Shown one piece after another: positions 20,588 through 32,378 of a stretch of DNA of 64,000 nt (the first letter of the stretch is position 1; the number at the start of each line of letters is the position of its first letter). The DNA comes from Bullera alba (lineage: Eukaryota; Basidiomycota; Tremellomycetes; Tremellales; Bulleraceae). The notes below the pieces were generated by a model, which was not told the origin of the DNA, made no database searches, and saw only the letters and a program-made list of their open reading frames with translations. The stretch covers positions 1,430,586 to 1,494,585 of the forward strand of contig BCIX01000004.1 of assembly GCA_001600095.1 (NCBI GenBank). Reading direction: 5' to 3'. The position numbers were made by a program, and so were the translations under genes.

Positions 20588-23550
20588 TTAGAACTCCTCA
20601 ATCTCCTCTTCCTCACTGACACCCCCCTCTTCCTCGTCTCTCTGTTCCGTCTCGTCCCATCCCTCGTTGTCCACGAGACCAAGACTATCTTCCCCCGCCG
20701 ACTCGTGTTCCATGCCTTGTTCCTCCTGCTCGTCTCCGTCGCGTAATTCATCCCCCCGTCGCCCAGCGTACGCGTTATAAGGCGGCATCGAGAGTGGTTT
20801 GAGTGAGGATGGCAGCAGTGTTCCTGCGGAGGGTGAATCAGCGCCAGACCTCGTTCCACATCAACACGTCGGAGCAACGGACGACTCACGTCCAGATAAA
20901 CCTTGAATCTTCACCATCATCGGCAGGAGCTCCGTCGCCATTGTCAACTTGGTAGCAACGCCTCCCCACGCGTTGTAGCCATCATCCTCCTCCGCGTTCA
21001 GGTCTCGCTCTGCCAGATGGACTGAATGGTTCACTCCTCGTTTGGCCAAGTATCCCGCTGCAGTATCCAATAGGATGGTGTTGGAACGCTCGTCTCGGTA
21101 AGCTTCGAAGAATTGTGGTTTGATGACTTTCTGATTCTTCCTATGACAGTATCAGTCATCGCTCTTCCCACCTGTATCGATCGTCCCACCTGGGCACTGG
21201 CGATGGCAACGCCATCAATGAACCTCTCACAGATATGTGCAAAGCATAAGCGATCGCCTGTGGGCTTGCTTGCCACTGCAGGGGTCATACTCAGCGACAC
21301 TCTCTCTTCATGACAGCTAGCGGCTCACGAAATCCTCGTCCGTCCTCATCACGTCCGCAGAACACAGGTCGTCGAAAGCGAAAGACACTTGATCGATGTC
21401 CGAGCAAAAGCTGGGTAGTGACTGCTGGATCCAAAGGCTGAAGGAGGAGGCATCGACGGGAATGGTTGGCAAGAAGTTCTTCGATGTCGTGTCAGCGCGC
21501 CTTCACTGACTAGTAGCTAGGGGGATCTCCCCAACCCACTCACCTCCATTTGCACCATGGACTTGCGGCGCTCAAAGCTCGCCAGGTGCGAAGGTAGAGG
21601 ATCGGCATCTGGCAGAGCTTCGACCACCGCCACTCTTTCGGCATCTTCGTCCTCCATTTTAGGGTCGCCCAGCCCTGTCGTTGATCAGCGCAGACAAAGT
21701 ATATACGACGACACCTACGCTTGTTATAGAAGACTTTACCCAGAGCATGGAATAAGTTCAGGCTTTGCTCGCGTCTTGTGACTGCATCCAGGCTACTTTA
21801 AGATCAGTATTGGCCCCAAGATGAGCTTGATCTGACTCACACAGCCCTCAGGTCTTGACTGACGTCCAGCTTGGCGCCCTTTCCACCCCTGCTCCCGAGT
21901 CCCTTCTTCTTCCCAGTCGCAACTTCCTCCTTACGCTTGCGCTTATTGCTTGTACCCTTGAGCCCGCCAGCACACAGCAGCTGCAAGGAGTTGATCGCTG
22001 AGCGTAAGTCCCCATTGGCAGTCATGGCTATCAACTGAACGGCGGATCTTGGAGGAGGTGTTTGGGGTTTTAGGATTGCCATGTCCAACACCCTAGTCAA
22101 AGCCTTCGTCAAGAAAGTCGGTGCGATGGGCGGGAAGCTACAATGTCAAGGCCAGTATCAGCTCGTACTGTCCTCCCGACGAAGTTGAGCTGGATGGCTT
22201 TCCTTAGCTCCTGACACCAAGGCCCATCTTTGACCTCTCTACCCAACAGCTCCAGAGCTCCTTCCCTTCCACCTCTCTCCCTGTCCATCCAGCTCTCTTC
22301 AGCCCGGCCGCCAGATCCCGCTTCAGAGTGAATGACGATCAGCGGACAGGAGGTCGATGAGTAATTCTGGCAGAATTGGGAAAGCATCGAATGGAAAGCT
22401 TCGCGAGTTGGTAGATGAGATATATTGGGCAAGGCGGTGAGAAGAAGTATTCGCGGTCTGGAAGATTGGCTTGAGCTTTGGGACGAAGACCCAGGATCCG
22501 ACATGGACATCTCGAGCGGTCTGTAAGAGTTCCTGGACAGGAACGAGGAAAGCTTGCTCATGGCAGACTCGCGCTCTACGAGCATGTCAGCTGGGCTGGG
22601 AGGCTGAGGAGGAAGGATTCATACCTATACCGACGCCGATGGTCCGTTCTTCGACACCTTCCCCCCATTCCACCAGGTCGATGCCCATCTCTTTGGCAAG
22701 AACACGAACGGTGGTCGCCTTACCGCCACCAGCGGGCCCGGTGAGCAAGAGCATCCGCTACAGCAGGCAACTTAGCTGGTTGCACATAAGTGGGGCTAAG
22801 CTCACCTACCCTGTACTTTCGTATTCGATCTCTGCTTGTCTTGGTCATGCCACCTGGAGGGCCAATGTAGTCCTGAGGATGACCATGTAGCGCCTCATGC
22901 ATCCAAGTCTTCACCTTCGCTATCCTGGCGTTTCCAGGTGCGAGCTCAGCCTACGGACCAGTCAGTTTACGGTCCGCCCTCGATACTTCGTCAGACTGAC
23001 CTCTGTCACGGGAGCATAGCATTCAGACCACATATTGTACCTCGAACTTGAGACTAGTGAAGCTGGTCAGCTATCGCAAAGATAGATTGGCAAGTCAGGA
23101 GCTCTGCTATCACACAACTCACATTGAGTCGACGAGCTCGGAGCTTCTTCTTCCTCGTCGCTGTCGATCAGAAGTACCGGGTCTTCCTCTCTTCCTTTGC
23201 CCTTGAGCGAGTTAGCGGTGCTCCGAGAGGCTGACGACGAGCTGGAACTCTTCGACGTGCTTGAGACCGTTCTCTTCCCCTGTATGCCCGGTCCGGGCGG
23301 AGGCATCCGTTTTGCATCTTCCACCGAGTTGCTTGATCTCGTCGCAGATGGTCTGATCGGGGCTACGGGAAAGGCGGAGAAGTTGAGGGTTGATTGGAAC
23401 TATTTGACAGTCAGCTTCACTAACTCGTACATTATGTGGTTAGCTGAGACTTACCGAGCTCAGGCTGCCCATCTTCTTCACACCGTTGACAGAGCGAGCC
23501 AGGCTCGCCTTTTCGGACGAGCCATTGGACGTCTTGCTCTTTGGCGCCAT
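20588..23550 (-). CDS. RAD17: RAD17-like checkpoint clamp-loader subunit
   Basis: RAD17 with RFC2-5 loads the 9-1-1 clamp on damaged DNA. Many exons. The start MAPKSKTSNGSSEKASLARS leads to a serine-rich stretch and an acidic segment (DPVLLIDSDEEEE), then WSECYAPVTEAELAPGNARI and KVKTWMHEALHG, the conserved RAD17 opening. The P-loop reads LLLTGPAGGGKATTVRVLAK with EWGEG after it, and NGDLRSAINSLQLL is the conserved lid motif. The C-terminus is acidic and ends EEEEIEEF. Two oddities: the P-loop has Ala after Lys, where Thr or Ser is usual, and the Walker B site reads ILLLTALPNI where other RAD17 have an acidic pair before LPN. The junction near 22140-22150, where IQLNF should continue to PPIAPTFLTK, could not be spliced in frame by eye. 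RAD17 orthology is well supported; catalytic competence is not. Confidence 0.8.
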
Positions 23551-24007
23551 GCTGAGCTATTGCCGTGTCATAAGTACACCTTGCTCATGATGCAACACTG
23601 AGCTCGATGGTGGTCGAAAGTCAAGGTTAGAAGTCGCAAGAGAGGAAGCAAGAGAGGAGCATTGGCCGCTTGGCGGAGGAATGTTGACAAGTCGGCAACA
23701 AGTCGGAAATCCCACTGGCCGCTCCCACTTCCGTGGGAAACAAAAGTGATGCATGCCGCGGTGGAGGAGCCTTTGGACCGCGAGCCCAGAGCTTCGAGGA
23801 GGATGTCGAAGGTGATATACAAGTGATATGTGATACCTGCATACGTCCTGCTCAGAACGACTAATCTAGCTTGACCACCATATCGATCTGACGAAACGCC
23901 ATATTGATTCTGTCACAACCCGCAATCGCTGCGTAGAAGGATATTGTCGACATTAGCGTGGATCTCGCACTCCGGCCTTTGCACACTCCCTAGCAAATCT
24001 CCCCGAC
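23551..24007. promoter_or_regulatory. Divergent intergenic region RAD17-like / KSH1
   Basis: A 457-base gap between divergent starts. No coding exon recognised and no clear TATA box. Presumed to carry both promoters. Confidence 0.45.
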
Positions 24008-24387
24008 ATGGTATGTCTATTGGCCCCCTCCCTCTTCATCTCCTTCCCATCATCTCTCACCAGTGTCCTGCTAAGTTATGTCCTCCACTGCCAGAACGAC
24101 TAACACTTCCGCTCAGTCTGCCTTGTTCAACTTCCAATCTCTACTCCTGGTTCTCCTATTGTTGATCTGTACCTCGACCTACGTCCGCGGGGCTGCGCCA
24201 GGGATCGTCGATAGGAACAAGGACGGGTGAGTCAATTCCAGCTGACTGGGATATCTTGGCAGCTGACGACTCTCGTGATAGTTTCATGGGCGTGTTCTTC
24301 AAGTGCGCGAGAATAGGGGAGAGGTTATCGCCCTATGTCTCGTTAGCGTTGATAGCCATGGCCATGACCATGATCATAGGGTCGTAG
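24008..24387 (+). CDS. KSH1: Protein kish (secretory pathway, TMEM167 family)
   Basis: Small, highly conserved Golgi/early-secretory membrane protein of about 70 residues. Exon 1 codes only the start Met (24008-24010), then intron 24011-24116, exon 24117-24226, intron 24227-24281 and exon 24282-24387. The protein begins [20 protein letters not shown] and STYVRG, then [20 protein letters not shown] and [19 protein letters not shown]. This matches the kish family: MSALFNF start, (L/I)ICTxxYxR, GFxGxFxKxARIGER(L/A)SPYVS and a second membrane helix. It is needed for secretion in yeast. Length and both helices are normal. Convergent with the bZIP gene, 71 bases apart. Confidence 0.95.
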
Positions 24388-24458
24388 CGGAACGGAGAAT
24401 CAAGACTCGCATGTGCGGACGATAATTACGAGTAGCATGACGAGATAGACCTGACGCT

Positions 24459-26384
24459 TCATGTACTGTAATCTACCTGAAGATGATTTGCTACTTGAGA
24501 CTCTACCGAGTCGTCCGCGGCTAACGGACCGCCAACACCTCCAGTCCATCCACCATTCGGCCCGACCAGGCTCAGTAACACCTTGAGCTTGTCCACCATT
24601 TCACTTGTCATTCCCTCTTTACCCGCGACGACCATCTTGTTGATCAATCGCGCCAACTCCTCCTGATTGTCCACACCCAAGCTTCTCATAGCCACTTCCA
24701 CCTGAGCATCGGGAGGCACTGGAACATCCTCAATTGGCAAGAACAGATCCTCATCCTCCTCGTCTTCATCGACGAAGTCGTCGCCTTCATCGTCGTCGTC
24801 ATCATCGTCCTCGTCGTCTGATCCATCGGCATTGATCCGGACTCTTTTGGACTTCCCTTTGCCTTTGCCCTTGTTCTTCCCGGTCGGCCTGGGCGTCTCT
24901 TTCCCTTGTACGGTAGATGGTGTTGGTCGCTCGTCGTCAGATTCGTTCTGCGGCGAGGAAGGCGGCAGGAATTCTCCATCTTCCTCTCCGTCCATGTCCA
25001 TATTGAAGAACATGTCGAAAGAAGGCAGGTTGTCGTCCTGGAAGCCGTTCCATGAGCTTGTATTTGTGCCAGCGAGGTCCGTGATGAAGTCCATCTGTGG
25101 CGCAGCGTTCTCTGCGGGCATGCCTGGGAGATTCGGAGTGGAGAACCCAGAAGGCAGGGGCAAACCGGCGCTTTGCACTATCTGACGTAGCTGTTCCAGC
25201 CTATCGAAGGTCAATACCCTCCCTGTTCGTATTCTCTGATGACTTGGCGAGACTCACTGGCTCTCGAGATTGTGACAGTGAGCTTCGAGCGCAGTGTACG
25301 CTGCTTCCTTCTCCTTCAGTTGAGTCTCTAAGCTACCGAAAAACTCTCGCTTCTTCTGACGAGCTTGGAGAGCTAGCAAAGGCGAGTCAACAACGTCTCC
25401 TGTCCTCAATGGAATCAACCCACCAGATACTCTATTTCTTGCCCTTCTTCTCGCCAGTAGCTCCTCTTTGGGCATGTTCTTCCTTCCTCCGGGACCCATT
25501 GGAGGCAGAGGCCAGGCCGGGAGATTGCTTGCTCCAGTCAACGAGCTTTCCCCTTCTTCATCGCCTTCCACCGAAGACAGCGCTCTCTTGTTCCCGCGCG
25601 TTGCATTGGCCGTCTGCTCTACCTCGGCGAGTGTGTTTGCGCCTTCGAAGCCATTGGTCGCATCGTTCTGATGCCAGAAGCCAGCTCGGCTTTGTGATGT
25701 ATGATGCTCGGTCGACCCCTGAGCCTGGATGCCGCCATGGCCTGCTGAATTGGCATCACCAGGATGACCGGTTCCAGACACTGCGTGTAGAAGAGCATCG
25801 AAGTTTGGCGAGTCAGCCTCAGAGGCTAGTGCTTGAAGGAGATTATACGAAGGCGGGACCAACGGCGGCCTTGATATCCTTCCAGACCTCGTCTGTTGAA
25901 ATGGCGTTGATCCATGCCCGGCGGTATGGCTTTGTCCGTACTGACTAGGACCTGCGCCTCCATTCGCGGACTGAATGTTATGATGATCCAAAGGTGGAGC
26001 TTGGAATTGAAGCCGTGGATCGATAGGCATAGACCCTCCTGATGCAGCATGCTGGGATGAGGCAGCTAATGCCTGTACGAAAATCTGGTTCGAGAACAGT
26101 GATGCAAGAGCTTTGGCGGTATCGCTCGGCGAAGCTTCCTGCGTAGGAGAAGGCATTAGTCCAAGCTTAACAGAGCATCATGAGATTTCTTCTAGCTTTC
26201 CGACGTACGAGCCAGCCGCATGTATACCTGAGCTTGCACTCACCTGGACAGCGGGCTGATCGTCCTTTCCCTTCCTTTGTTTCTTCGTCCGTTTCTCGCT
26301 TCCACTCGCTTGCTTTGCCGCGCTTGCTGCAGCTACCAGTGCTTCCAAGCCTCCCAGCGGCATTGTATTCGATAACGAGGACAT
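24459..26384 (-). CDS. bZIP transcription factor
   Basis: Start MSSLSNTMPLGGLEALVAAA with an Ala-rich helix, then a basic KRTKKQRKGK, an intron, and a long Q/S/G-rich linker. The bZIP region is near the middle: PKEELLARRRARNRVS joined across a 51-nt intron (about 25377-25427) to ALQARQKKREFFGSLETQLK, then a leucine zipper LEAHCHNLESQLEQLRQIVQ after a further intron. The spliced basic region has the N-x-x-S-A-x-x-A-R signature. The intron is a multiple of three and has no in-frame stop, so an unspliced message would insert 17 residues in the DNA-binding helix. The C-terminus has an acidic block (DDEDDDDDDDEGDDFVDEDE) that may activate transcription, after a KGKGKSKRVRI basic run that could be a nuclear signal. 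Target genes unknown; it could not be matched to a named factor. Confidence 0.8.
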
Positions 26385-26732
26385 GACAGGTCCCTACACT
26401 GTATGGTACAATCTTAAGTATGGAGTCGATAGACCTAGCTAGTTGACCCCTTTCCAGTTGATGAGAGTCCAAGAGGACGAAAAGTGGTGACGTGAATACC
26501 TCGTGACGTGGAAGAAAGCACGCGTTGCGGAATCAAATTTATGGAGCTCCGAAGAGATTTTGCTGTCGTCAATCGTCACTCGACCGTCACCAAGTTGCAC
26601 CAAGTCCACTCCGACTGCTACCTACTCACCAACAGCAGGCACAAAGCAGCTATTACAGTCACCTTCCGACACTAACAGCCGGTTATCGACCCCATCTATT
26701 CCCTTCCGTAGGAACCGACGCCGATTTTCGAG
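26385..26732. promoter_or_regulatory. Divergent intergenic region bZIP / RRP17
   Basis: A 348-base gap between divergent starts with no coding exon recognised. Presumed bidirectional promoter. Confidence 0.4.
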
Positions 26733-27652
26733 ATGAGTCGAGCTCCAAGAACCAACATCGCTCTCTTGACCGAGGGCCAATCGTATATTCAACGAGCAAA
26801 GCAGGCTAGGAAGGAGCAGGTAGAGACTGTCAAGTTCGACGACGATGCCAGAAGGTGGGACACTGATCTTCTTATTCAAATGTGCTGTAACTGACCGCTC
26901 GTGACATAGAGACTGGCTGTCTGGCTTCTCGAAGCGTAAGAAGGCAAAGACGGAGGAGAGGCGATCGCGGGCAAAGCAGAGGGAGCATGAGGCGCATCTG
27001 GAGGAAAGGAAGAAGGTAAGCTAGCAGGATTTTCTTCCAGCCCCTGAGTAGCTTGTGATGCTGATGGTCATCAATTCAGGCAAGGCGGGAGTTGAAAGAG
27101 CGAGCTGCGCAAAATGTCAAAGCGGTCAGAAAGGCAATGGGCCTAGCGGATGATTCGGACGTCGATGATGACGACGAAGACGACGATGTGGGTGGTAATG
27201 CCGAGGCTGGACCATCGAGGATAATGCCCGAAGAAGTGGAATACGAGGATGAAGATCAACTCGCCACCGTGACCATCATTGAGGATTTCGAGCCTGATCA
27301 GGTTCAACGCTTCACCCGGACATCGTCTCAAACGCCTGATCCGGAGACGGAGGCTGGGCAGAGGGTAGAGGTGACGAGGCCGAAAGTCAAGGTGATGCCA
27401 GCAAGTAGTCGGCGAGCGACACAGAAGGCTGAGAGGGAGAAGAAGAAGCGAGAAGAGCAGAAGTCAAGCCGGAGTATGGAGACGAAAGCAGAGAGGAAGA
27501 TTGGCAAGGCGATGCAGTCGAAGAGAAGGACGGAGAAGGCTGGATTGGCTATTGAGCGTAATGGAAAGACCAAGTTTGCCGCAAAGGGTAAAGGAGGCAA
27601 AGGCAGCTTCAAGGGCAAGAAGGGAGGTGCTGGTGGAAAGGGAAAGCGATAG
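26733..27652 (+). CDS. RRP17: Ribosomal RNA processing protein 17 (Nol12/Nop25 family)
   Basis: Nucleolar 5'-3' exonuclease-type factor of large-subunit rRNA maturation. Exons 26733-26854, 26910-27015 and 27080-27652. Starts MSRAPRTNIALLTEGQSYIQ; the family core is VKFDDDARRDWLSGFSKRKK, then an uninterrupted charged helix (KAKTEERRSRAKQREHEAHL, EERKKARRELKERAAQN). This FD-x3-R-x2-(Y/W)-L-(T/S)-GF-x-KRK pattern is diagnostic. The middle is acidic (DSDVDDDDEDDD) and the tail is very basic with a G/K run (GKGGKGSFKGKKGGAGGKGK), as in many nucleolar proteins. Convergent with the permease gene, 43 bases between stops. Confidence 0.88.
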
Positions 27653-27695
27653 GTGCTGGATCGACTAGACACTATGACACATGTAGCATACGTTG

Positions 27696-30097
27696 TTATC
27701 GTTCGGACATTTCTATTCGATCGCTGCGTAACATCCCCCTCGTCTCTTCAGCGGTGTCTGGACTTCGTATGCCACCACGAGCCGATTCGCCGAACCACTT
27801 CGATGGAAGAATGCCAGTCGCGGCGACATCATCTCTGAAAGCCTCCCATGCCGCTAGAATGGGTTAGCATCCACTCTGCCGGTGACTGTTATCTGCACAT
27901 ACCTTGCAGAGTCGCTTTCACGCCGCGTTCCTCGTTGGACAATGTCGCGCCAGTCTTCGAACTCTCCCTCGATCTCGCTGTGAGATAATACATCGGCACG
28001 CCGGCCGCCATGAACACTGCACGAATGGCGTCAATGGGAAAAGAAGGAAATTGGTCATCAGACACTCACAAAAGGCCGCCAGGGACTCCAATGGCGCCGC
28101 AAACACCGGCATGAGCAAGAGGAACATCGCCACCTATTCGATAATGGATATTAGATTAGTTATGTTTGTAATCCGCAAGGCCTGAGGAGAGGACTTACTC
28201 CGCAGAAGATGATTGGTGTGATAATCCAGGTCCGGTAAGGACGCTCGAGATTGGGTTCTTTCACTCTCAGCACGAGCAGTCCGAGGACTGTGAGGAGGTA
28301 GAAAGTCCATGAAGTGACGGAGAAGAAGTTGAGCAAAGCTGATGTCCGGTTCAGCTGTGGTTTGCCTTCTGTCGACCTGGAACTCACTTCGGAAGCCACC
28401 TCCGAAGACGATGAAGAAGACTGTGAGACCGGCTTGTAGCGCCATAGCATGATCTGGCGTCCGGCGCTTTGGGTGGAGCTTGGCAAAGATGGAGGGCAGG
28501 AAGTGATCTCTCGCAGCAGCATAGATGAGTCGGGAAGCTGGCATGATGATCAGCTTTAATTGATTCGAAGTCTCGTTTGGGCAACCCACTGGTGTAGAAA
28601 GACGCATTGAGGGCTCCAAAGCAGCTGATTGCGACTAGAATGCTGAATAATATGGCGCCAAATCGCCCAATAACTACTCGGCCAAAGTCCAAAGCAACCG
28701 TGTTCGTTGATGCCACGACGCTTGGCTCCAGGACCACAAAGTAGGACGTGTTTGCGGCCAAGAAGAGCAGAAGCACCAGGGTCATTGAGGAATGTAGGGC
28801 TCGAGGCAGATCTCGCTCCGTGTCTTTCATCTCGCCCGCGATGAACTGCGCCAGAACACCTAAGTCAGCTGGATAAATCTCGCCCGATCAGCACATCTCA
28901 CACTACAAGCATCCCAGCCGTCGAAAGCCCATAAACCGGAGTAGAGGGCGATAGCGTATTTACTGGGATTTTTGGCGGATCCTGCGAAGAGAGCCTCCTT
29001 GGTGAAAGATGGCCCTGCACCGAATCGAGCTAGGTGGATAGCACCAAGGACACCAACAAAGACTAGTGACATGGTCTTGACGGCGGTGATGACCACTGAG
29101 GATTTGGCACCCATCGACCGGGATATCAGGTTGAGTACAGAGACCAGGATCACGGCTATAGATGCTGTGATCTAGATGTCCTTCATGTCAGCTTGCCGGA
29201 GCAAGCAGGGAGTCTTGACATACCTTGAAGGTCCACTCGGGTACAGGTGATTCCGGATCAGCTGTCACCGCATGGTAGATCATCCGGTTGATGTACTCGC
29301 TGTATAAACGCCCGATCAGCAGAACCCCAGGCCTCGGTGGGAGAGTCAGACTTGCCCAAAGATGAGGGAGATGATAGCCGCGCTTCCAGGCTTCACGGTA
29401 GAGACCACGGCCCAGGTGTATAGATATGACACCATAGGACCGAACTGAGATTGAATCAGCAACAATTCTTCTCCCATTACTGTGATACGACCTCACCGAG
29501 TATGCAAGATACGCTTGGGCACCTCCAGACAGAGGTATAGCACAACCGAGTTCCGTATACGAGCTGCAGCCAGCTCGGTCATTATGCTTTTCTCGTGGCG
29601 GAGATGTGCAGATCTCACCTTGCTCCAGTCCATGCCAATAGAGCGCTCATGACCCATACCAACAAACTCGCTCCTACACTTCCCACTTCTGCAGTGACAA
29701 CGCCTGGCGAGGAGAAGATCCCTGATCCAACTTGCGTCCCTATAATCAAAGCCATTCCTATTTGCATGTCACACTGATAAGCCGTATCCCGCCATGTCTT
29801 AACCTCAGACCCACCTTGCAACATGCCAACATGCCTTTCATCTCCCTTATGTCCTCCTCCCTCTCCGCTGCCGTCGTCCACTTGACCACTCGGCGTCAAG
29901 GGAAGTAGATCCGACTGGAAGTCGAAACCGCCCAAGCTGGTGATTGTGCTAGATCGATGGTGACGGACCAGTCCAGGGCGGTCAGTCACATCATCTGGGA
30001 ATGCCTCGCTCAGTTCCAGCTGCCGGATTGACGCGGGCGAGCCGTGTTCCGAGGTCGAGCCTCGAGGAGAGGTAGACACCGGCCTGTAGTCTGCCAT
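27696..30097 (-). CDS. LAT-type amino acid permease (APC superfamily)
   Basis: Plasma-membrane amino acid transporter of the fungal Mup1/YLAT-like group. The cytosolic N-terminus (MADYRPVSTSPRGSTSEHGS, about 110 residues) is S/G-rich. TM1 carries IGMALIIGTQVGSGIFSSPG, the unwound glycine motif of LAT transporters, then GSVGASLLVWVMSALLAWTG. Other marks are the GLWAFDGWDACSVRC-type TM6 region, GEMKDTERDLPRALHSSM after it, and RLIYAAARDHFLPSIFAKLH before TM8. About twelve membrane segments can be counted across roughly nine exons. The C-terminus is DDVAATGILPSKWFGESARG. Substrate cannot be decided; methionine, cystine or large neutral residues are possible for this group. Confidence 0.87.
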
Positions 30098-30562
30098 CTC
30101 GACCTCGAGCGGGGAGGTGGAAGCAGCAGAGCAGTCGGTGACTCTATTCTATGGCAACATGGTGTTCTCGACGGTCCAATGCAGGCTCTGATAGATCGTG
30201 CGAGCGCAATGGACTCTTCTCGATTGCTTCTCGAGGACGTTGAACGACCGGCCGGACTTCTGACGCAAGACACGAACGACAACAGAAACACTAGCGGATG
30301 GCGTGTAGGACCCAGGCACGGGCATCATACGCGCGGATCTCGAGGTTCTTCAGTGCGCCGCGTCGCGTGGGCATCGATGTCGACCTAAACCCAGACATTA
30401 GATTACTTTCCTCGTCCAACTTGCCTAGATAGCATAGACTGTCTCCTCGAGCTCCCAACTTTACCGGTTCTCCTCCGCTTCGGTCGTTCATATCCTTCGT
30501 GCCACAAGAGGAACAAGAGCCAAAAACACAGTCGCAAGAACGTTTGAAGTCGAAACTTCGAG
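30098..30562. promoter_or_regulatory. Divergent intergenic region permease / RFC5
   Basis: A 465-base gap between divergent starts. No coding exon recognised. A CT-rich leader-like stretch precedes the RFC5 ATG. Confidence 0.4.
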
Positions 30563-32245
30563 ATGTCTCTTTGGGTCGACAAGGTAGGTGCCGGTGTGCT
30601 AGAAATTCAGGGCAATAGTCTGATCCAAACTCATTAGTACCGTCCCAGGTCTCTCGATGACCTGCACTACCATCCTGAGCTTTCGTCGAGGCTCAAGTCG
30701 CTGGTGCGTGACTAAGGTTCTGCCTTGAACGGACCTTCATCTAATTTCATCTTACTATAGGCGGCCTCTGGCGATTTCCCTCATATCCTCTTCTACGGTC
30801 CCTCAGGCGCTGGCAAGAAGGTGAGTAAGACGCGCACTGATTCATGATGGCAACCGAGAGGCGACGACTAACTAGATGTCAGACGCGGATCATGTCGACC
30901 CTGCGAGAGCTCTATGGTCCAGGTGTGGAAAAGGTATGTTCTGGCGTGACATAGATTATGGAGACAGCCGCCAAATGACCCTCTATTAGCTACGTATCGA
31001 TCAGCGAGTCTTCGTCACCCCTTCAAATCGAAAGCTGGATGTCAATGTCGTCCAGTCGAACTACCATATCGAATTGACACCTTCGTAAGGCTTTCCAGAA
31101 CATCCACCTCGTCAGTCCTGACTGTGTCACAGAGATGTCGGGATGTATGACCGAGTGGTCATTCAAGATATCCTGAAGGAGATTGCCCAGACGCAGCAGG
31201 TCGATTTAAACGCGAAGCAGCGTTTCAAGGGTGAGCCGTGATCGTTCAATCATTGTAGACTGCAAAGCGCCCGCTGACTTCAATTTCAGTCGTCATCATC
31301 AACGAGGCCGATGCCTTATCGCGAGATGCGCAGGCAGCTCTGAGAAGAACGATGGAGAAGTACATGAACAATATGAGGTTGATTCTCTGCGCCAACAGTA
31401 CAAGCAAAATCATCGCTCCTATTCGAAGTCGATGTCTCCTGGTACGAGTTGCTGCACCCACGAACGATGAGGTGGGTACTCGGACCTAAAGTCTGCTCCA
31501 GCATAGCGTTCCTCGCGTTACAAGCAGGTGCTGATAAAAATTATAGATGTCCAAAGTCTTGCATCACGTTGCAAAGAAGGAACGATTCCAGCTACCCGCC
31601 TCCGCATGCGACGCTATCATCGAGTCGTCATCTGGCAACCTCCGAAAGGCACTACTGGTGTTCGAAGCTATGAAAATGCAAAAACCCGATCTATCAGGCA
31701 GTCTGGAGGTCGCCAAGCCCGACTGGGAGACGTATTGTGCGAAAGTCGGCGACTCGATATTACAGGAGCAAAGCGCTCAGAGACTGCTGGAAGTCAGGGG
31801 AAAGGTGTACGAGCTGCTTAGTCATTGTATTCCCCCGACAGTGGTCTTAAAGGTGAGTTCAGTCACGAGAACGACTTGTCGCTGACATGTAGACCATCAC
31901 CGAGAGATTGGTTGAGAAAGTAGATGATGCTCTGAAACCCCAGATCATACATTGGGCCGCCTATTACGTGGGTGAAATCAAGCGAGTCCTCATACTGACG
32001 GGAGCAGGAGCTGCGAATGCGAATGGGCTCGAAGAAGATCTTCCACTTAGAGGCGTACATCGCGAAGGTCATGTCGTGAGTGGCCCTTAGTCTCAGTCCG
32101 GGACGCAGATGCTGAATATAGGATTCAGTGTGTACAAGAATTACATGTTGTAAGTCAAGCTGAAGCTGGTTTGAGCCTTGTTACACGTTCGTCTAGCTGA
32201 CGGATCTTTAGAATGGGTGTGATTGATGACCTCGAGCCTTATTAA
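30563..32245 (+). CDS. RFC5: Replication factor C subunit 5 (ortholog of human RFC3)
   Basis: AAA+ clamp-loader subunit that with RFC1-4 loads PCNA. About ten exons; the first is only 21 nt (MSLWVDK). Order: [20 protein letters not shown] (RFC box II), [20 protein letters not shown] (P-loop with the GKK-T typical of this subunit), [40 protein letters not shown] (Walker B as NEAD, normal here), [37 protein letters not shown] with the SRC motif, and the collar domain to [10 protein letters not shown]. The NEAD substitution and lack of full ATPase activity are known for this subunit. The last exons splice YY to [20 protein letters not shown]. The length, about 355 residues, is normal. Convergent with the phosphatase gene, 133 bases apart. 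Confidence 0.95.
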
Positions 32246-32378
32246 GAGCACCAGGTATTTCTAGCGCTAGCTAGCTGCCACACTATGTATTCGTAGCATC
32301 TCATCAGGACCGCGTACGGGATACTTTATAGCTGAAATATATCTCAAGTCTATGATCTGTCCCGTTATCTGAGGCTGA

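Noticed and set aside
17747..20600. LTR retrotransposon around the gag-like gene
   Set aside because: No pair of long direct repeats, primer-binding site or pol domains was seen by eye, so only an orphan gag-like gene is reported.
20413..20889. 158-codon minus-strand frame rich in R and S
   Set aside because: Out-of-frame shadow of the RAD17 last exons; the frame ending EEEEIEEF is the real one.
25377..25427. Hac1/Xbp1-type unconventional intron in the bZIP gene
   Set aside because: The intron has ordinary GT and AG ends and a TTGAC branch motif and lies inside the basic region, not after the zipper with the Ire1-type loop structure.
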